A stretch of 64,000 nt of DNA from Glandiceps talaboti (lineage: Eukaryota > Hemichordata > Enteropneusta > Spengelidae), in NCBI RefSeq assembly GCF_964340395.1, contig NC_135549.1:3939001-4003000 (forward strand), given 5' to 3'. The notes under the pieces were generated by a model. The model made no database searches. It was given only the letters and a program-made list of their open reading frames with translations, and was not told the origin of the DNA. This document shows, piece after piece, positions 11,972-26,621 of the stretch; positions within the stretch are counted from its first letter, which is position 1, and the number at the start of each line of letters is the position of its first letter. Position numbers and translations under genes: made by a program.

Positions 11972-14900
11972 TGGAATCAACATCAGCATTGGTATACATT
12001 TATTACACGTAGTTTACTTCTACTCATTTCAAACCATATCTGGTGATTGTTTGCTAAAATGTAGAATTCACAGTACATGATGAATGTATGGAAGATCTGA
12101 TATAGCAGATGTTATTAGCCTTTGGCGGAGATGACTTTACATAGTCCTGCAAAGTTTAAAAGTTATGGATAGAATATGAATTTTAAAGCAATGGAAATAT
12201 CTGAACCAAAATTTATTTTAGAAGTCTATCTCCTTCGAAGTAATATGTGCTCATAGCAATGGGAATATATTTATTAATCCAATACTTCAACAGTTGCACA
12301 GAAAGGAAACCAAAATAGTTTTAGAAGCCATATGTTTCTGGCAGGAATGGGTGTTTCTTTTTATTCAGACGAACACCTTTTAGCAATGTCTTTTAGAGAA
12401 ACCGATCTTCTATTTTAAACATTTCTACAGATGTCATGCATTGATTAGATTGTCGACTTTATTCCTTTCTGGTGAGATTTTATTCAGAGTTCAGTCAGTC
12501 TAAATGTCAAACGTCATTTCCCATAATACGACAGTTTAAATCTTAGCTTAAACCTATAATAAGTAGCAGATTAGGACGAGTGAGTGAAAAGGTAAAAGTT
12601 CGAAATTGCATGTTTGGTGTAAATGTAACATGTACACATGAATATATATTACAATATGCAGCATACATTGAGAGAGATTATGACACTAGCAAGCAGTACA
12701 GATTTTAGCATTTAGAAACAAACTTGATCTGTATTATGTAGATTTTAAACGTTATTATACCATGCACAGGCCAAGTTATTGTCTTTGAACAGAAAATATG
12801 GTTTATATACGCTGGTCATTCCATGTCATGACAACCTGTATCTATGTCACTGGTTCTGTAGTGCTAGCAATAAGTCAAAACATTCCCAATCACCATTATT
12901 TTTCCCAGATTTTGAGGAGGTATGATTATATTCCCCAATATTTTTCTTCAGTCAGCTGGAAAATACTTTTGACCCAATGGTCACTCATATTTTTCTTGGC
13001 TGAACGAAGAAAGATCTCGGTGAATAATACATAATTATCTGCATAGAAGATTCAAGCCATTTGTGTACTCATTTATAACTGAATATATGTATTGGCATTT
13101 TACTTGTAAATATTTTATGAAAATCTACAGACATCATGGTAATTTCTTGTATGATTTTTCATAGTTGTGTGTTTACATGGAAAATAGTAGGAAACTAGTA
13201 AATGTACACTAGTATGATGACTTAGAATTAGCTATCCTTTGCTGTTGAATTGTAATATATATAATGTGTAATTGTCATGTGATGGAACACCACAGTTTTT
13301 TGTACATGATGAATGTGTCCTTGTACATTGTACTCTCATAGTAAAAGTGATTTATACATCTGGGCAAGAATGTTAGCAGGTTGGAGGAATAGTTGAACAG
13401 ATTGGAGATTACATTCTAAGTTTCAGTGTTGTACGGAAATCAGAATGGACCATCTACCTGATGGAAATGTCAGATAAACAAAAAGGTATCTGCATAATAT
13501 GAGGAAAAGTACATGAAATTTGAAGTGTCAAATGTTATGAAAACAGGCAGCACTGTTGTCACCTATTCTACACTATGTGAAATTATACATGTATATGAAA
13601 GTGTTTGTATGTTTGAATAAAGGCAAGAATGTGTCTTTCAATAGTATGAAAAAATACATTTTGTAACATCCCAAAATTTTATCACAAAGCTTGTAATCTT
13701 TTTGGAAAAAAAAGTCTACAGCTGACTCCAATGAAACTGCAAATTCTACAGTTATAGCATAGACGGTTTCCCCTCCACTCTCTATGATTATTGCAAGTTT
13801 TGTAGCCGTTAATGTTTACAGAGCCTTATAAAGTTATGGGTGTTATACTGTAAGGGTGTTATAATAAAGGAGGTATTGTTACAAGATAGCATAGCATTAA
13901 AACCCTGTAAATGTAAACATTACCATAATTGACCTTAGATGAACTCTGCTTGTCTGGAAATTCTTGGCAACCACATTGAATATATCATACCTATCCAATT
14001 ACTGATAAAGTTGTGTTAGATGGTTGACTGCTGAGTCAACAGTTGTAAGAGAAACCCTTGCTTGCCCTATGTTGACAGCTACTTGTAGTGTTATGAAATA
14101 CACGTATATGGAATGTATGTTACATGAATATATATGTACATATAATGTTACTTTTAAATAAAAAAGATGATCAGTTACATGAAAACTGTCAACATTGCCT
14201 TCACAATGGACAAATAATTGTCAAAATATGGCATTTAAAAAAAAACTCTTAACTTATGTCATTGTATTATCATAATATATATGATCAGAAAATCAGTCAA
14301 AATCAAAGACATTTTAACTATGGAAGATAATAATTAAGGAAAGTTTCAGCATTTTATCCAACATAATAAAACTGTTTACTGTGCAACTAGTCTTCTGTTG
14401 ATGACAATGTCACAGAAATCATACCACTGCCAGTAGATAGTCTCAATCCATAATTGTACACTAAATAAGGATATTGTACATATGTACAATTATATATAGC
14501 CAGAGACTTTGATAAATTGTTGTCGTGCTTGTCATATATGTTGACAGTATATGTGATTGAGTAAATACTAAAAAATAGAGATCCACATGTGCATGTACAT
14601 GTAATTGATAAGCCCACCCTTACATATTGTATTTACCCATCTGTTGCCAGTTTAGATACGCAATTAAATGAAAAGATATTAAGGAAAATTTAATTGGAAA
14701 TAGTCTTTTTATTTGGTTTGGGAGTTGCATATGTGCACTGTAGGGTTGTCATGGTTACAATTAATCTATGATACCTTTATAGTGTCAATACCCTCTAGAA
14801 CTTAGAAGTACTTGTTTGTTTTGTATGGCTACTCCCAATCAGTATCAGTGTCATGTACATAGTAAATGACTTTGATGTGTAACTTGTGTCATTACCCTCA

Positions 14901-15902
14901 ATAAATATTTGTTTATTTAGTAAACTGGGACTTTGATGTGTAACTTGATGTCTTATGTATTTGGTATGTCTACTTGCTATTATATCTTACAGTATCATAT
15001 ATACATGATTAAGGACTTTGATGTGCACTGTATGTATTCAAGGATATTGCACTATGACAGTGATACTGGAGATACTATAGGATGACCACTTGAGACATTT
15101 GAATCCCTGTTTACCCTCAAATAGAGATATAAAAACCAAATGAGTAGTTTTATTTTAGGAGATAAAATGCTATCAGGAGCCTAACTTTGTGTGTTGTGTA
15201 AACTATTTAAATGTCATTAGAATGCCTCGTTGAACACAATGCAGGCATAGTGCACTGGAGCACAAAACTAGGGATGGTCTCAAAATGTTACAGATGTTAA
15301 AAATTGAAAGCATTTTATATATAAATGAGCTTCATTTTAACACTTCCCTGATCACAATTTGGCAAGAGCTTTGAAGATATGATTGCAAACATGTGTAACA
15401 TGAGACTTTTTCAGAAGTCCTTTCTGATTGGTTAGTGTAATACAATGGAGAAAAAACGATAATATCTATTACCTGTATTGTATTGGTACACAATCTGTTC
15501 GGGACTTGTACATTTCAGTACATGTAGTGAAATAGATTGGTAAACAGAGCCCAAGATATGATATTTTACGTACAATGTATTTATAAGAAAGAATAGCACA
15601 TATACTGTCTAATCAGTGACACCCTTGCTATTAAGGCTTCACATTGAATTACTTAGACTCTTAGAGTTTATGTTGATCCTCTTCCATACACACATGTACA
15701 TATATGTATGTAAACATGCAGATTGAAGAATCTAATGTGATATTTTTCCTTCTGTATTAAAGTACATGTACGTCCAATCAATAGTCACATTCTCTTCCTG
15801 TACATTTCGGTAGTGACCATCATAAACAAAATCAAAAATCAAAAACTTATTCAAAACAGTCAAGAATCTTAGCCAGATGTTATGATAAGGAACAGCAAAG
15901 TA
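11972..15902. other. Non-coding DNA, nothing recognised except a weak repeat
   Basis: AT-rich. Around 14865-15030 the phrase GGACTTTGATGTGTAACTTG recurs three times in diverged form, suggesting an old tandem duplication. No gene was found. Confidence 0.5.
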
Positions 15903-16119
15903 CGTATCTGTATCTGTATCTGTATCTGTATCTGTATCTGTATCTGTATCTGTGTCTGTGTCTGTGTCTGTGTCTGTGTCTGTGTCTGTGTGTCTGTGTC
16001 TGTACCTGTACCTGTACCTGTACCTGTACCTGTACCTGTACCTGTACCTGTATCTGTATCTGTATCTGTATCTGTATCTGTATCTGTATCTGTATCTGTA
16101 TCTGTATCTGTATCTGTAT
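15903..16119 (+). repeat. (TGTATC)n hexanucleotide microsatellite
   Basis: Blocks of TGTATC, then TGTGTC, then TGTACC, then TGTATC again, about 36 units. Each block is internally homogeneous, showing stepwise spread of point variants. Several long frames across it are repeat artefacts. Confidence 0.95.
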
Positions 16120-19100
16120 TGTAGATGTACAAGCACCAATACTGGTTGTCACGTATATAGTCAAGGATCGCGTGTGGGACAATACCATGAAAGTACTAAG
16201 AAGCCCTGGTGTTGGTGACACTTTAATACTAGTGTGTTAGAACAAATAGTCTGAACTGATTGCTGTGTGCTGTATGTAGTATTGAATTGAAAGGCAGGTG
16301 AAATATGTGAATTGTTATTATGGTACTCGACTTGTTGGGAGGGTGGATGTCAAAGTTTCTAAACAAGTAAATTTCGTTTGTTGAAACTATGTTACAATCT
16401 AGACAGCCCCCCAACTCTACCAGAAAGTATGTCCTTACACTAAACAAATGATGTGTGAGTAACAACAAACATAAAACCTTTTGTAGTGCATCAGTAAGAA
16501 GGCTGTACGGTAAGATTTAGAGATAAACTAAGCTCGAAACTGGGATTTAATTTTCAAGGCTACATGGAATGGCTTTCAGGAAGAAAGCACTGTAAATGTT
16601 ACTAGTCAGGGGAAATTATTCAGATTGTTGCACTCTGTAAGCTGTCATAATTATAGTATATGTCACTTTGCCATGACTATATATTCTATTTCTGTCACAT
16701 CTATTACAGTTGTCCTTTTGACTATATACATGTATTGCCATCATTTAATCTTGTCCTTTCATAGTACACAATATAAATGACATAATTATATAGGAAATCA
16801 ATTTAAAAATATGAAAATAAAGGTCTTTTCTTTACCAGATTTCAATCATATAATCATGTACTAAGGTTTAAAATAAAGATCTTTTCATCATCAGATTTCA
16901 ATCAGACTGTTCTTACTGTAATTACTTTCAGAAATTGCTAAAAGCATCTTGCCTTATGACTAAGTCCTTCAAATTACTGCAACCTTTGCACAGATGAACT
17001 GTAATCTTGTAAAGTTATTGCAGTTCTCAAAGGGTATGTTATGAATAAATGTATGAAAGAGAAAAGGTCATAGTGAAATTGATCATAGTTTGAAATAACA
17101 TACCTAGTATATCTATACGTACACCAGCTGTCTGTGTGCCTTTTAATGAAGATTTGGTCACATGAATTAATCCAGATGTAGGATGCCTGTATTACAGATT
17201 GCCTTAGTATCTACACACAGTGATATGGATATATTAATATCATTTTTATACCAGTGATATTTATTAGTCTATGCAACCTGTGTTCGACTCAGCAGCAGTG
17301 TGCCATCTAATGAAAGATAACATTCTGTAGTGAGTCAAAATGATAAACACTGGGATTTCTTGTGAGTCACCACATAGTAAGAGATAGGGGAACACCAAAT
17401 GTTATGGGTCACAATAAATCATTGTATGTCAGTGGCATGTCAAATGGAGGGTATACTACTCATTAGAACGTTGCCATAAAACATGTACTTTGTTTTGAGT
17501 TAATCCAATTCTCATGATATTACTAAAATTAACAATAAAGCAAGTGAAAAAGTTATACATGTACCCTCTTGTTTGAATAGATAGCCTTTTGATGATATGA
17601 TGTAATTATAGATACCCATGATGCACTGCTATCAAGTGGTAAACAAGCAAATAGATTATCATCATAGTAAACTACACAACCTTTACGGCACTGTCCAAGA
17701 TGCCCTTTTGCCCTTTACAGCACCGTCCAAGATACACTGGCAAGAGGCCGTGGTTCCATTCACGTACACGATGGTTATTCCTCAATAGCTAATTTCATCA
17801 TTTTGTACACCAACACTACAACCAATCAGATTGTCTCATGCATACCATGTGATATACAGTGCCTTGGTATGATAGTACATACATGTACACCACATTATAA
17901 ACCTGACTTGGACAAGCTGAGTTCTTGTTGCTGGAATTTAATTTTGTCATTCTACGGACAAGATTGGAATGATATGAACAGAAAATAGAGACTGACAAAT
18001 CTTTCCTTGAAGTATCAAATAGGGTTTGGAAAAGCCTGGATTTCACTGATGCTGTGTACCGTCAAGTTTGTAGCAAGTTACACAATACACCGGCCATACA
18101 TGTAGGGTACAACACACCAAGATTGTCCGTAACCACATGCATGTGGTACATATGGGGGAATTGTGTTTTGATAGCTTGGATCGTCATGATGCCATTGCTC
18201 ATGAATATTTATAATTTCAAGGAAGTCCTGAAAAGTGCACTGAAAGATGCCAGAGTACGTATTTCGCTGCTTCAGCAGAAATGTGTGCTCTGGCTTGTGA
18301 GAATGAAAGATTGTTAGGTTTGACCAAGTCTGTCGATTAGAACAATGTGTAACGTTACTCACAGATAAATAACTTTTGGTCATGCTATCTAAATTTAATT
18401 GTACAACCAGCTAGTCTTACTGACCTAATGAACATATCCCAGGATGTTGTCACAATGTGTTCAGGTCAAGATCTTCTGAGTCTCACATCCTAGTAAAAGA
18501 GACCACTCAATATCACACTATACATGTACATTGATGTGTGGGTATATCATATGTCTTCAGGCAGAAGCATTTACTTATAATTGTAGTTTTAAACAGGGAT
18601 ATCTCTTATTTCTAGATACTACTCTCTCATATAGACAAGCCTCTCGGCTCATTTCTAAGAGATACTTGTATATGTACATGTAGTGTATTTGTATGTGTGG
18701 AGACAACCACATACTCAATATGCAAGCTGTATACAAATGTCCAAATTTCAATGTTCATGTACATTTATGTAATGTGTATCGATACCACTCAGGTGCAGTC
18801 AATGAAGCTGTTCTTGCAAAAAGCTGTTCTCATGCAATTTTTCAGTGGGCAGGCAGATTTTTTGATCGGTAGTGGAAGAGGAGCAAACAAGGAAGAATTG
18901 CTGTGGGGAAGTCCTAATTTTGATACAGAGGGGAAAACATGGCATTGTGAGGGATCGATTGTGTACCTCAAAATGAATTGCTGGTATCGTGGATAACACA
19001 AACTTTTCGGTGGTGAGTGGGTAAATCATTCTCATTATTGGATGGATAGTGTGCTGGTACGGTGGGCAAATTGAAACCCAGTGGGAGGGAAGGAAGGCAT

Positions 19101-19380
19101 ATATACTTCACCTCCAGTGGGAGGGCACACAAGAGAAGCTAAACAGTCTCCCCACAATGTTTTTGGCGAGGCAATTCTTTTAAAACATCATTTTTGGTCT
19201 GAAACAACATATACCGGTAATTCATGATAACTCCAAATCTGTCATTGGCTGCACGTGATCATATTAAAGTGATATATACCTTATCACATGGGCATTTGTA
19301 TATGGTGAAAGAAAACATACTTTTAAAAACATTAATAATCTTTATTCATACTGGATAGTTCTTTAAGTATATAAACACTT
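16120..19380. other. Non-coding DNA, nothing recognised
   Basis: Overlapping short frames at 17803-18383 and 18697-19035 lack recognisable motifs and occur on both strands. Confidence 0.5.
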
Positions 19381-19505
19381 ATCTCCCAAGAAGTCCAGTG
19401 AGGGCCATCCCTCATGGGTTCAGTGTTAATGCAGGAGGAAACCGGAGTACCCGGGAAACCCTGCACTATTTGGTAGAGTCAAACTGAATGGCACTCTTCT
19501 TACAG
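19381..19505 (+). repeat. Dispersed repeat family 3, copy 1
   Basis: AGTGTTAATGCAGGAGGAAA then CCGGAGTACCCGGGAAACC and GTAGAGTCAAACTG...CACTCTTCTTAC match the reverse complement of 38155-38290. This GGAAACCGGAGTACCCGG block is a familiar interspersed sequence in marine invertebrate DNA. Confidence 0.75.
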
Positions 19506-22396
19506 CGTGGTAAAATGAATCAAACCCTGAATGGGTTTGACAACCCAATTATTATACATGTGCATTAATATCAAACTACATCTTTGGAATGCATGCAATT
19601 ACATGTGCGTCATATCTATAATTACAGGTATTTTTCTTCATTTGACCTGTGATAAAAAGACATTAGGGTTTGTGTTCCTATAGTTACTAACTTGATTGAT
19701 ACTTTCAAGGCACCTTTAGTAGTTCTCATCATATTTTCTACAATCTTGAAAATAAGGATGACAATTAAACCCTGAAAGAATAACTTATGCTGCAACGTTG
19801 TTTCTAAATTGTACATATTTGTACTTTGTGGATGTATATATTATTGTGACTCGGTTCTCACTAACTTGAGGTGCAAGCCTGGTGTTCTCTTTAATTCACT
19901 TATACATGTATATTCTCATATTTTATGATCTGATGGCAACAGTAATAGACATTGTTTATTCTTCCCTATACAGAAAGATATCGTATGTCCTCAAAATGAT
20001 GTCAATGATACATGTATTGCCTAAAGTATGACATATACATTTTGTTCTGCAATACTAGAAAATAACCGGTGCTTTGCACAGGATATGTACATGTATTTTG
20101 TTAGGTAAAATGGCATATGACATAACGACAAATAAAATGAGAGACTAAGTCAAATTGCTTCATGTGAGTGGTGGCACCATTGACAGCGATGAATGAATCC
20201 TACAGATTCATGTTGAACTGTTTTGTGAACATAAATCCGCTAAATTATTTCCTTATCCATTTGGCCGAATTGGAAAATATTCCTGGACAAAACGCTTGCT
20301 TAGTATTATAGATGCTCTTGTAGCCACATATCAAAAAACGTATATTGACTGTAGTTTTTGTACATGTACACGTGACATGTACAGCATTGTTAGTACCTTT
20401 GTACAATTCTCTGATGTTTGACAATCTTACATTGTACATTAGTATCAGTTTAAGTACGTGTGCATACATATCACATTAAAAACTATATTGTTTTAATTCT
20501 TTGCATGCAACATTCAAGCTACAACTTAGTACAAGCTGTTATTTATAATCTAAATATGAGAATTGAAGCTTTGTGATATGTACAGTGGGTGTATACATTT
20601 ATCTATCCTCTATCGGGCAGAGTGGATATTCCACACCTCATGATATGTACATGCTAGGTATGATATCGATATCATGCATTGATTTGAAGTTCTTTGGTGT
20701 TAGGTACGCCAAAGGCTTTTAAATACTTTATGTGTGTGTGTGTTTGTGTGTGTGTGAGTAATACAGTGTACCAAATAGTTTGTCATTTGATATTGAAAGA
20801 TGAGTACAGAAAATGTGAGGTCATTTCATAAAACCGAGAATTGTACATTATAATTGCAAATGTTAACTTGTATATCAAAAAGTACATACATGTACAAAAC
20901 TGTGTTCATATTCATTATGACCAGTACAACTACATACTTATGCTAAAAAAAAATTGTCAAAGAACAGTATTCTATTTACTATACTCTCAATATCACTATA
21001 TACGATACAAGTAATGAATCAAATGAAAAATTCTGTACTTGGAAAAATATTGGAATATTTGATTGCAAAATAAGAGAATCTAAAATATGAAGTGAGATTT
21101 GTGTATATATTTGTTTTAAAGGTATCTTCCGCGACACTGCGAAATAATGAGACTTAAGCATAATTTATGTTTTACCGACCTGATGAATGTGGTTAAGGAA
21201 TCACATGTAAGTTATATCAGGCATAGTGTTCTAGGTAGACATGAAAGAATAGGAGAATATTCCTTGCATCCCATTGGAGGTCATCTTTAATACAAACAAT
21301 ACAGAAAAAAATGACAGATTTCACAAATAACAAATTTGAATGCACCAATTCTTTTGTCCACAACTGGAATAATTTTTTCTTATGGTATGAGAAAATTTGT
21401 GTGAAGCCGTAAGGTCTGTGTACATGACTGCTGTATTTCTTTTTCACCTTGTTCAAAGTACCTCAGAGTCTTGTGTTATAAAATGAGAATTAAGTGATGT
21501 TGTCGCATTGCATTTGTACTGATGATGTTCTGTCTTGGCCTTGCCACAATGCTGACTTTAATACCAACTGACCTTTCAAGTTTCATTGTAAAGGTCTTCT
21601 GAATGAAAGAAAATAAAATTGGTAAAATAAAATATTGCTGACATTGGTCAGTTATTGTTACTGACATTGTCAGCCTTTATTAAAACCACCACTGTTGATG
21701 TAGGAGATGGATAAGGAGAGACCTGACCTCAGTTTATGTGGAGTGGTTGGTTTTTGATGACTATAACAAATCTTAAGTGTACCTGGATATCACATGAAGT
21801 TATTAAAATGAGCCATCACTTACTTTATGTAAGTTTTGTTGGGAATTGTCAATTTGTTGAAAGGTTCAAGAGGTTAGGGTTGTTAAATGAACTGTCGTAC
21901 ATTGACTATAGGTAAATTTGTTTTATAACTAAAGCTGTGCATTTGAATATCCTAGAAGTAATTAATCGATAGAGTATCCATGGAATAAAATGAGAGGATT
22001 AGGCGTTTTGCAGATTACAAAGAATATTGGATTAGTGTCTTGGTTGCTATGACAACATATTGGAAGATAATACACATTTATGGGTAATGAAGTGATGCAT
22101 TGAATTTCAGTAAGGTTGCCATAGCAATGATAGTTTCAATATGGCAGCTTATCTGCAGTTTGTAATGTTATGAAATTTTGTTTTGCTGAGTTGAACTTAT
22201 TTTTGTGCTCAGACAGAGATTATTGAGTCTTTTTGCCTAGCTGGTATTTTTTGCAACGTGGCAACTGTGTAAGTTTAAAGGGCTGATTCTCCATAACTTT
22301 TAGGTTGTGTCAGTATATCAAAATGTCAAGAAGAAATTGTCAAATTTGAAATTGCCTCAGAATAAACTAAAGAAATCAGGACCTCTGTTAAACATT
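19506..22396. other. Non-coding DNA, nothing recognised
   Basis: AT-rich, with a short TG run at 20730-20757 and no supported gene or RNA. Confidence 0.5.
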
Positions 22397-23700
22397 TGAA
22401 ATGTCAGTGTAATCCCAGAATTCTGAGTGTCTAGTACTAATACTGAAATGCCAGTGTAATCCCAGAATTCTGAGTGTCTAGTACTAATACTGAAATGCCA
22501 GTGTAATCCCAGAATTCTGAGTGTGTAGCACTACTATTATTAGTACAGAATACTGAAATGCCAGTGTAATCCCAGAATTCTGAGTGTGTAGTACTACTAC
22601 TACTATTAGTACAGAATACTGAAATGTCAGTGTAATCCCAGAATTCTGAGTGTGTATTACTACTACTGAAATGTCAGTGTAATCCCAGAATTCTGAGTGT
22701 GTAGCACTACTATTATTAGTACAGAATACTGAAATGCCAGTGTAATCCCAGACTTCTGAGTGTGTAGTACTACTACTACTATTAGTACAGAATACTGAAA
22801 TGTCAGTATAATCCCAGACTTCTGAGTGTGTAGTACTACTACTATTAGTACAGAATACTGAAATGTCAGTGTAATCCCAGACTTCTGAGTGTGTACTACT
22901 ACTACTATTAGTACAGAATACTGAAATGTCAGTGTAATCCCAGACTTCTGAGTGTGTACTACTACTACTACTATTAGTACAGAATACTGAAATGTCAGTG
23001 TAATCCCAGAATTCTGAGTGTGTACTACTACTACTATTAGTACAGAATACTGAAATGCCAGTGTAATCCCAGACTTCTGAGTGTGTAGTACTACTACTAT
23101 TAGTACAGAATACTGAAATGTCAGTGTAATCCCAGAATTCTGAGTGTGTAGTACTACTACTACTATTAGTACAGAATACTGAAATGCCAGTGTAATCCCA
23201 GAATTCTGAGTGTGTACTACTACTACTATTAGTACAGAATACTGAAATGCCAGTGTAATCCCAGAATTCTGAGTGTGTACTACTACTACTATTAGTATAG
23301 AATACTGAAATGCCAGTGTAATCCCAGAATTCTGAGTGTGTAGCACTACTATTATTAGTATAGAATACCGAAATGCCAGTGTAATCCCAGAATTCTGAGT
23401 GTGTAGTACTACTACTACTATTAGTACAGAATACTGAAATGTCAGTGTAATCCCAGAATTCTGAGTGTGTAGTACTACTACTATTAGTACAGAATACTGA
23501 AATGTCAGTGTAATCCCAGACTTCTGAGTGTGTAGTACTACTACTACTATTAGTACAGAATACTGAAATGTCAGTGTAATCCCAGAATTCTGAGTGTGTA
23601 GTACTACTACTATTAGTACAGAATACTGAAATGTCAGTGTAATCCCAGACTTCTGAGTGTGTAGTACTACTACTACTACTAAGTACAGAATACTGAAATG
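22397..23700 (+). repeat. Minisatellite, 60-66 bp unit, about 21 copies
   Basis: Unit: ACTGAAATGTCAGTGTAATC then CCAGAATTCTGAGTGTGTAG, then a variable (CTA)n run and TTAGTACAGAAT. Unit lengths differ by three because the CTA run varies. The first copies are shorter (about 50 bp). A minus-strand frame of 384 codons (22663-23817) stays open through the array and reads as repeats of VLHTQNSGITLTFQYSVLIV. Confidence 0.97.
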
Positions 23701-25360
23701 TCCACTGCTCTGAACAGGTGAATTTAACTCCCTAAAAACATGTTTCATAAAATACACACAGCATATTAACATATCAAATATGACAAATTTATTTTGGTTT
23801 ATATACTTAGTTTCCAAAAGGAATAGTATATTCTCTTCTTTTTTTTCTTCTAGAGTATTATTATTAACAGCAAAAGTTATTGAGAACCTGACTTCAGTGT
23901 TATAATGCTTGAACGTTTGTACTTGAAGTACATTAATGCTATCACATACAGAAAGTTATGCATAATGATGATAATCGTAGTTTAATAAAGGTGTGCCTAG
24001 TAGCTAGATTTTTTTAGCACTGTAAAAGCCAGCAGATAACATGCTAAATGTATAGCTGTATTTGCATGTTTGGTTTTAGCGTGTTAGCAGCAAGATTGTT
24101 TGTGATGTCAATGTATAGACATATGTACACTCAAACTAAAGGAGTGCTTTTTTTCCCCTTTTTACTCTAGAAATAAAGGTAAACTAATATGTAATATAGA
24201 GGTAAAATAAATGTGCCAAAGTTTTAGTTATAATGTCTGAAACTAATTTTGATATGATTTTCTGTTTTTTAATGTGTGCAGGAAGTAAAACATGCAATAC
24301 AGGTATGTGTCTTGTCATCTTTCATTTTCACACTATCAATATCGTCAGTGACCACATCAATGGGTGCAATTTTCTGTTACATCATATTATCCAGAACTTG
24401 TTGTCATTGCAGTCATTGTACTCCTGTCTCAAATGTGCCATGATTCGATTTTTACAGAAAAGTGACATTTACTGGTGATTCAGTGAAAGTTTACAATGTA
24501 TGACATGTTGTTTAGAAGGTAAATGATGACTATGTTACTGTTACAATAAGGGTTGCTGAGGTGAAATACAAGCTGATATATTTCTTAGAATTGTGAGAAA
24601 TTATGAATCTACAGCTTTGAAAAGACAGTCAGAATAAAATTTTAATGAATAGAATATATATTGTCTGTTTAATTACCCAGCACCTTTACTATTATGTGTG
24701 AGTCATAGTGGAAGAAGTGCTGACTCAGCAGTTTTTGTCATCATGGGGGGGATATGCTTACCCAGCAGTTTTTTATTTGACTGTCTTAACAAATATGCTG
24801 CCTCAACAGTTGTTATTTTATACTTTTGAAAAAGATATACTGATATTGTTTCACTACCATTGAAATATGTGATGCGTTTATTGAGTGACTGTCCACAATT
24901 TTCACAGACTATAATAAATATGGGATTTTAAGTCTGATTTCAAACGCATCCTATAGGTGAATGTCAAATTGTGTCTGTAGGAGGACCAGGATATATCTCC
25001 TCTCAGAAAGGAAAGCAATTTCTGTTTTGATACTTTCACTTCGTCAAATACTGTACCATTGGAATAGTCGTAAAAACTTATCTATTCTTCAAGTATATAT
25101 CAGAATGAAACCACACTCATAGTGATGACGTGTATTGTGTTTAAGTCCTTAGTTCCAACCTAAATGTACATAAACATTCCCTTGTGTAATGGCAATGTTT
25201 ATAGGAATAAAAGATGTTGCTGAGACCTCCTGGACTGCATGTATGTACAATATCTTTTCACGTAATATCACATAGAGAAATAAAATGCTTTGCAGTGGCA
25301 ATAGTCACCAAACAGAATCAATTTAGTAGTTTGTTGGTGGTGTATGTCTGTGGATGAAGC
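23701..25360. other. Non-coding DNA, little recognised
   Basis: AT-rich; contains only the 21-nt microexon candidate listed separately. The 81-codon frame at 24233-24478 is not otherwise gene-like. Confidence 0.45.
24282..24302 (+). other. Possible 21-nt microexon
   Basis: A pyrimidine-rich acceptor (ttctgttttttaatgtgcag-like, ending TGTGCAG at 24281) and a strong donor (CAG|GTATGT) enclose exactly 21 bases, open in two frames (EVKHAIQ or, in the next frame, GSKTCNT). There is no supporting conservation, and chance is the main alternative. Confidence 0.12.
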
Positions 25361-25640
25361 TAGTCTAGAGACTAGTAGGTAAAGATATCTCCATATTCAA
25401 ACCCAATGGTTAGCCTGCACTAGTAGGTAAAGATATCTTCAGATTCAAACCCACCAGTTAGTCTGTGGACTAGTGGGTAAAGATATCTTCAGATTCAAAC
25501 CCATCAGTTAGTCTGTAGACTAGTGGGTAAAGATATCTTCAGATCAAACCCAATGGCTTGTCTCTAGGCTAGTGGGTAAAGATATCTCCAGATTCAAACC
25601 TAATGGCTAGTCTCTTGACTGGGATGAAGCCCACTAGTGT
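25361..25640 (+). repeat. Tandem repeat, about 50 bp x 5-6
   Basis: Copies of GACTAGTGGGTAAAGATATC then TTCAGATTCAAACCCA and GTTAGTCTGTA, with point changes. Confidence 0.85.
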
Positions 25641-26621
25641 AAAGATAGTGTAAATAGTCTACCAATAGTACCATGTATGTTACTGGATGCTGAAATCAGT
25701 GATATGTAGAGCTCCTGTGATGATCTCAGTTCAGTAGATGGTATGAATACAAGACTTTTATACATGAACACATGACAGGTTTATTGTCCTCATTTCATAT
25801 CTAGGGTACAGTAAAGTATACTGACTGCAAAGTTTAATTTGATTCTAAGTGTACTTCCATGTTGACAGATAAATGCATATCTCACATAATTTTTATTAGG
25901 ATAGATGGTTTCATGTCATAACAAATTCATAACATCAACCAGTTGATCTGTTATCTCGGCTGGTAGGGCATTCTTGAGTGGGATTCACAGGGTGTTGCCA
26001 TGACTCCTGCATTGAGTCTGCCTTACATACACGATCATGTCCTTTGAATTATTCATCACACATTGTCAGTAGTCATGCAGTCTAGTTGTATGTAAACTTT
26101 ACAGGAATCTTTGATCATCAACTTTCAAAATATATCTAGCATACTAGTAATTTGAAATCAAACATGATTAATGATAATATGAGTGTATATAGGTTACAGC
26201 CTGTAATCATGGGTTGACCTCAGGAAACCACCCTCAGGAGGTGTTCACTGATTGGAAAGTATAAACAGCTATAGATCACATTTTGTTATTTTTTCGCCCA
26301 ATCAGAATGAACTTTTGAAAAGAACTCACCTTATTTCCCCAGAACCAACATGAACTTCTTAGAAGTTGTCTGTATTATTTCCACAACTGTTCATTGTCTA
26401 GACTGAAGTCTGGAACATGTTCAGATATGTTATGTTGTTCCACCCTTATCAATCTTAGTCTTATATATGTATTAACCTACATTTTTTGTACATCTTTCTT
26501 TACCAGAAGAGGTTCAATGCTACAGATAGCCTCTAAACTACTGTTTACTCTGATACTGTGGCATAACACATTTATCATATCTTACAATGCTATTTATTGT
26601 CCAGTTTTCATAGGTTTAGCA
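25641..26621. other. Non-coding DNA, nothing recognised
   Basis: No repeats or recognisable coding segments. A weakly tRNA-like phrase at about 25950 lacks a convincing cloverleaf. Confidence 0.45.

Noticed and set aside
15732-16221. Open frames of up to 135 codons over (TGTATC)n on both strands
   Set aside because: They consist of dipeptide repeats created by a hexanucleotide microsatellite, with no unique coding flank.
18054-18383. Overlapping 87- and 101-codon frames on opposite strands
   Set aside because: Mutually overlapping, unrecognisable, with no flanking splice signals that would select one.
25941-26010. tRNA-like phrase CGGCTGGTAGGGCATTC
   Set aside because: Only a vague A-box; no B-box at the right distance and no cloverleaf pairing seen.
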